Origin: Phocoena phocoena
Taxonomy: Eukaryota; Chordata; Mammalia; Artiodactyla; Phocoenidae
DNA length: 64,000 nt
Direction: 5' to 3'
NCBI RefSeq assembly: GCF_963924675.1
Contig: NC_089223.1
Coordinates: forward strand, 8,072,881-8,136,880
The notes below the pieces were generated by a model, which made no database searches, was not told the DNA's origin, and was given only the letters and a program-made list of their open reading frames with translations. The stretch's first letter is position 1. Each line of letters opens with the position of its first letter. Both the position numbers and the translations under genes were made by a program. Below are positions 61,401-64,000 of the stretch, one piece after another.

Positions 61401-62366
61401 ACTCATAGAGGAAAACATAGGCAGAACTCTCTATGACATAAATCACAGGAAGATCCTTTTTGACCCACCTCCTATAAAAATGGAAATAAAAACAAAAATA
61501 AACAAATGGGACCTAATGAAACTTAATAGCTTTTGCACAGCAAAGGAAACCATAAACAAGACGAAAAGACAACTCTCAGAATCAGAGAAAATATTTGCAG
61601 ATGAAGCAACTGACAAAGGATTAATCTCCAAAATTTACAAGCAGCTCATGCAGCTCAATATCAAGAAAACAAACAACCCAATCCAAAAATGGGCTGAAGA
61701 CCTAAATAGACACTTCTCCAACGAAGATACACAGATTACCAACAAACACATGAAAGAATGCTCAACATCATTAATCATTAGAGAAATGCAAATCAAAACT
61801 ACGATGAGATATCATCTCATACCGGTCAGAATGGCCATCATCCAAAAATCTACAAACAATAAATGCTGGAGAGGGTATGGAGAAAAGGGAACCCTCTTGC
61901 ACTGTTGGTGGGAATGTAAATTGATACAGTCACCATGGACAACAGTATGGAGGTTCCTTAAAAAAACTAAAAATAGAACTGCAATATGACCCAGCAATCC
62001 CACTACTGGGCATATACCCTGAGAAAACCATAATTCAAAGAGTCATGCACCACAATGTTTACTGCAGCACCATTTACAATAGCCAGGACATGGAAGTGAC
62101 CTAAGTGTCCATCGACAGATGAATGTTTAAAGAAGGAGTGGCAGATATATACAATGGAATATTACTCAGCCATAAAAAGAAACGAAATTGAGTTATTTCT
62201 AGTGAGGTGGATGGACCTAGAGTCTGTCATACAGAGTGAAGTAAGTCAGAAAGAGAAGAACAAATACCGTATGCTAACACATATATATGAAATCTTAAAA
62301 AAAAAAAAAAAAAAGGGTCGTGACGAACCTTGGGGCCAGACGGGAATAAAGACACAGACCTACTAG
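58496..62366 (+). pseudogene. L1 ORF2 (endonuclease and reverse transcriptase), disrupted
   Basis: Starts at 58,496. The endonuclease motif LNVNGLNAP is present, but the frame shifts near 58,580. Endonuclease pieces continue in other frames with PETHF and SDHNAM; the usual GDFN metal-binding motif reads REFN near 58,920. Reverse transcriptase is split at about 60,085 into 59,541-60,089 and 60,089-60,709. The catalytic region reads SADDMILY near 60,585, and a stop follows SLAFL at 60,707-60,709. C-terminal pieces continue to 62,366. Every domain of L1 ORF2 can be traced, but no complete protein can be made. Confidence 0.9.
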
Positions 62367-62734
62367 AGAATGGACTTGAGGATATGGGGAGGGGGAAGGG
62401 TAAGCTGTGACAAAATGAGAGAGTGGCATGGACATATATACACTACCTAACATACACTACCTAACATAAAACATATAGCCAGTGGGAAGCAGCTGCATAG
62501 CACAGGGAGATCAGCTCGGTGCTTTGTGACCACCTAGAGGGGTGGGATAGGGAGGGTGGGAGGGAGGGAGACACAAGAGGGAAGAGACATAGGAACTTAT
62601 GTATATGTATAACTGATTCACTCTGTTATAAAGCAGAAACTAACACACCATCATAAAGCAATTATACTCCAATAAAGATGTTAAAAAAAAAGTTATAGTG
62701 ACAAAAAAATAAAGAAAAAATAAAACCTTCTGCA

Positions 62735-64000
62735 TTTTTTATCATTTTTAACCATGTATAAGTTTGCCTCACTTAATGGACTAGGAGACCCCTAAAGATT
62801 AGAGACGGTGCCTTAGTTCTGTTTGACTTCTCAGGGCCCAGTGCAAAATGTGCCCAGTAAGAATCTGTTGACTTTGAATTACTAAAATAAATTCAGTTAA
62901 GACCACAGTAGTCCAGATGTACTCTGGTGATTTACATGTTACTAGCAATGATCTGCAGGGAGTTCCCTGGTGGCGCAGTGTATAAGACTCCACACTCCCA
63001 ACGCAGTGAGCCCGGGTTCCATTCCTGGTCAGGGAACTAGATCCCAGATGCATGCTGCAACTAAGAGTTTGCATGCTACAACTAAGGTGCCCATGTGCTG
63101 CAACTAAGGAGCTGGCGAGCCACAACTAAGGAGCCAGCCTGCCGCTACGAAGACCTGGTGCAACCAAATAAGTAAATATTAAAAAAATAAAACTGGTATC
63201 AAAAATACTTCCAAGTTAATGATAAAAAATAACTCCTTAAATTTGTGTAAAAAAAAAAGATCTGCAAACATGATAATAAATTTCTTTACCATTACTTACC
63301 TTCCCTTACCAACTGCTCATACTATAAATGGAATTTAGAAGAAACTGTTAAATTGAAATTTGCATTCCAGTGAAATGCCAAAATTTGAAGAGAGCAATTG
63401 TATTGAGTGGCAGACCTTGGTGAATAGGCAAATTGTTTTTTTAATAATCAAAATAATTGGAGAAATATCAGGGACTTTCATTTTAAATTATAGGAATAAA
63501 GGGAGATTGAAATTAAACACTAGAAAATATGTTTAATAGTTATTCAACGTACATGAAATAGTTTATCTAAGATGACCCTGGAATATTTATCATGGGAGCT
63601 AGTGGTGGTTAAGAATAGATTAGAAAGCTATCTGTAGAAATGGAATTCGATATTTTTTCTAACCCAGCCTGGGACCATGGGGACTTTTTCAAACCTAATT
63701 TTCTATTAATCTTTGTTACGAAGGCCAGGGAGCGTAAATACCTCAGAAAATAATAGCTCTGTAGGTGAACTGTGTGGTGAGACTTACCACTATGCTTTTC
63801 ACAAGGTGGTTTTAAACTTTGCTTTCCTCATGTGGGACTTATTGGAGGAAACCTTAAAGACTCAGCAGCACATTTACATTTGGTAGTTTTTCAAATTATA
63901 CTGTACATGACATGGTTATGAATCTTGTAGCTAAGAATCCTAATTTCATTTCAGCTTCACTACTCAGTTAAAAGTTCTGAAACCTTTTTCCAAGTAGCAG
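62735..64000. other. Unique DNA right of the L1
   Basis: Holds one SINE (62,958-63,190). The remaining 0.8 kb to the window end is AT-rich with no exon, RNA gene or repeat I can support. Confidence 0.7.
62958..63190 (+). mobile_element. CHR-1-type SINE, diverged
   Basis: Head GGGAGTTCCCTGGTGGCGCA, B-box-like GGTTCCATTCCTGG, repeated CAACTAAGGAGC modules and an AATAAGTAAATATTAAAAAAA tail. More diverged than the CHR-2 copies, so older. Confidence 0.88.

Larger units (their letters stand above)
55562..62720 (+). mobile_element. Full-length L1 retrotransposon, coding-dead
   Basis: About 7.16 kb from GGAGGAGCTTCAAGATGG to a poly(A)-rich tail. It has a perfect 14-bp duplication TAAAACCTTCTGCA at 55,548-55,561 and 62,721-62,734. 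Layout: about 2 kb GC-rich 5' UTR with an 18-G run (55,986-56,003) and a (TTCC)n tract near 56,985-57,020, ORF1 from 57,543, ORF2 from 58,496 to about 62,366, then a 3' UTR with a G-rich tract (62,380-62,575). Both ORFs carry stops and frameshifts, so it cannot move on its own. It lies antisense to FAM13A. Confidence 0.96.

Noticed and set aside
42661..64000. RhoGAP-domain exons of long FAM13A
   Set aside because: Looked for the exon joined before SQEDERP on the minus strand; no convincing peptide with splice sites was seen.

Overview
The window is mammalian nuclear DNA, most likely from a cetacean (whale or dolphin). It is AT-rich, coding sequence is confined to short spliced exons, and it carries many low-divergence copies of a tRNA-derived SINE whose head reads GGCTTCCCTGGTGGCGCAGT (CHR-1/CHR-2 type of Cetartiodactyla, in the form typical of whales), L1 elements, and older MIR, L2 and MER5-type repeats. 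The species call is an inference from the SINE type and was not checked against a database.

The one gene with real exons is FAM13A, on the minus strand. Five coding exons of the short isoform (the one lacking the RhoGAP domain) can be placed with consensus splice sites and matching phases: exon 1 with its own promoter and start codon at about 42.2-42.66 kb, 42-nt exons at 25,431-25,472 and 12,655-12,696, a 180-nt exon at 9,942-10,121 and a 190-nt exon at 1,974-2,163. The gene continues beyond the left edge. DNA to the right of 42.66 kb would be intron of the long isoform; no RhoGAP exon was seen there. A sixth candidate exon (41,814-41,981, 168 nt) has acceptor, donor, an open frame and phase compatibility on both sides; I do not recognise it and it is the most interesting observation here.

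The rest is intron or upstream DNA filled with mobile elements. Intron 4 (2.2-9.9 kb) has a 5'-truncated L1 with a SINE nested in it and a double SINE insertion next to exon 4. Intron 2 (12.7-25.4 kb) holds a processed BTG1 pseudogene with target-site duplications and a truncated L1. Intron 1 (25.5-42.2 kb) has SINEs, a solo LTR with a 4-bp duplication, L1 3' ends, L2, MIR and MER5-like relics. The right third (42.7-64 kb) has more SINEs and relics, a 34-bp sequence repeated 2.2 kb away inside a small insertion, and a full-length but coding-dead L1 (55,562 to about 62,720) with 14-bp target-site duplications, in antisense to FAM13A.

No CRISPR array, operon, functional RNA gene or new multi-gene system is visible. 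The findings concern exon architecture and retrotransposition or repair events.
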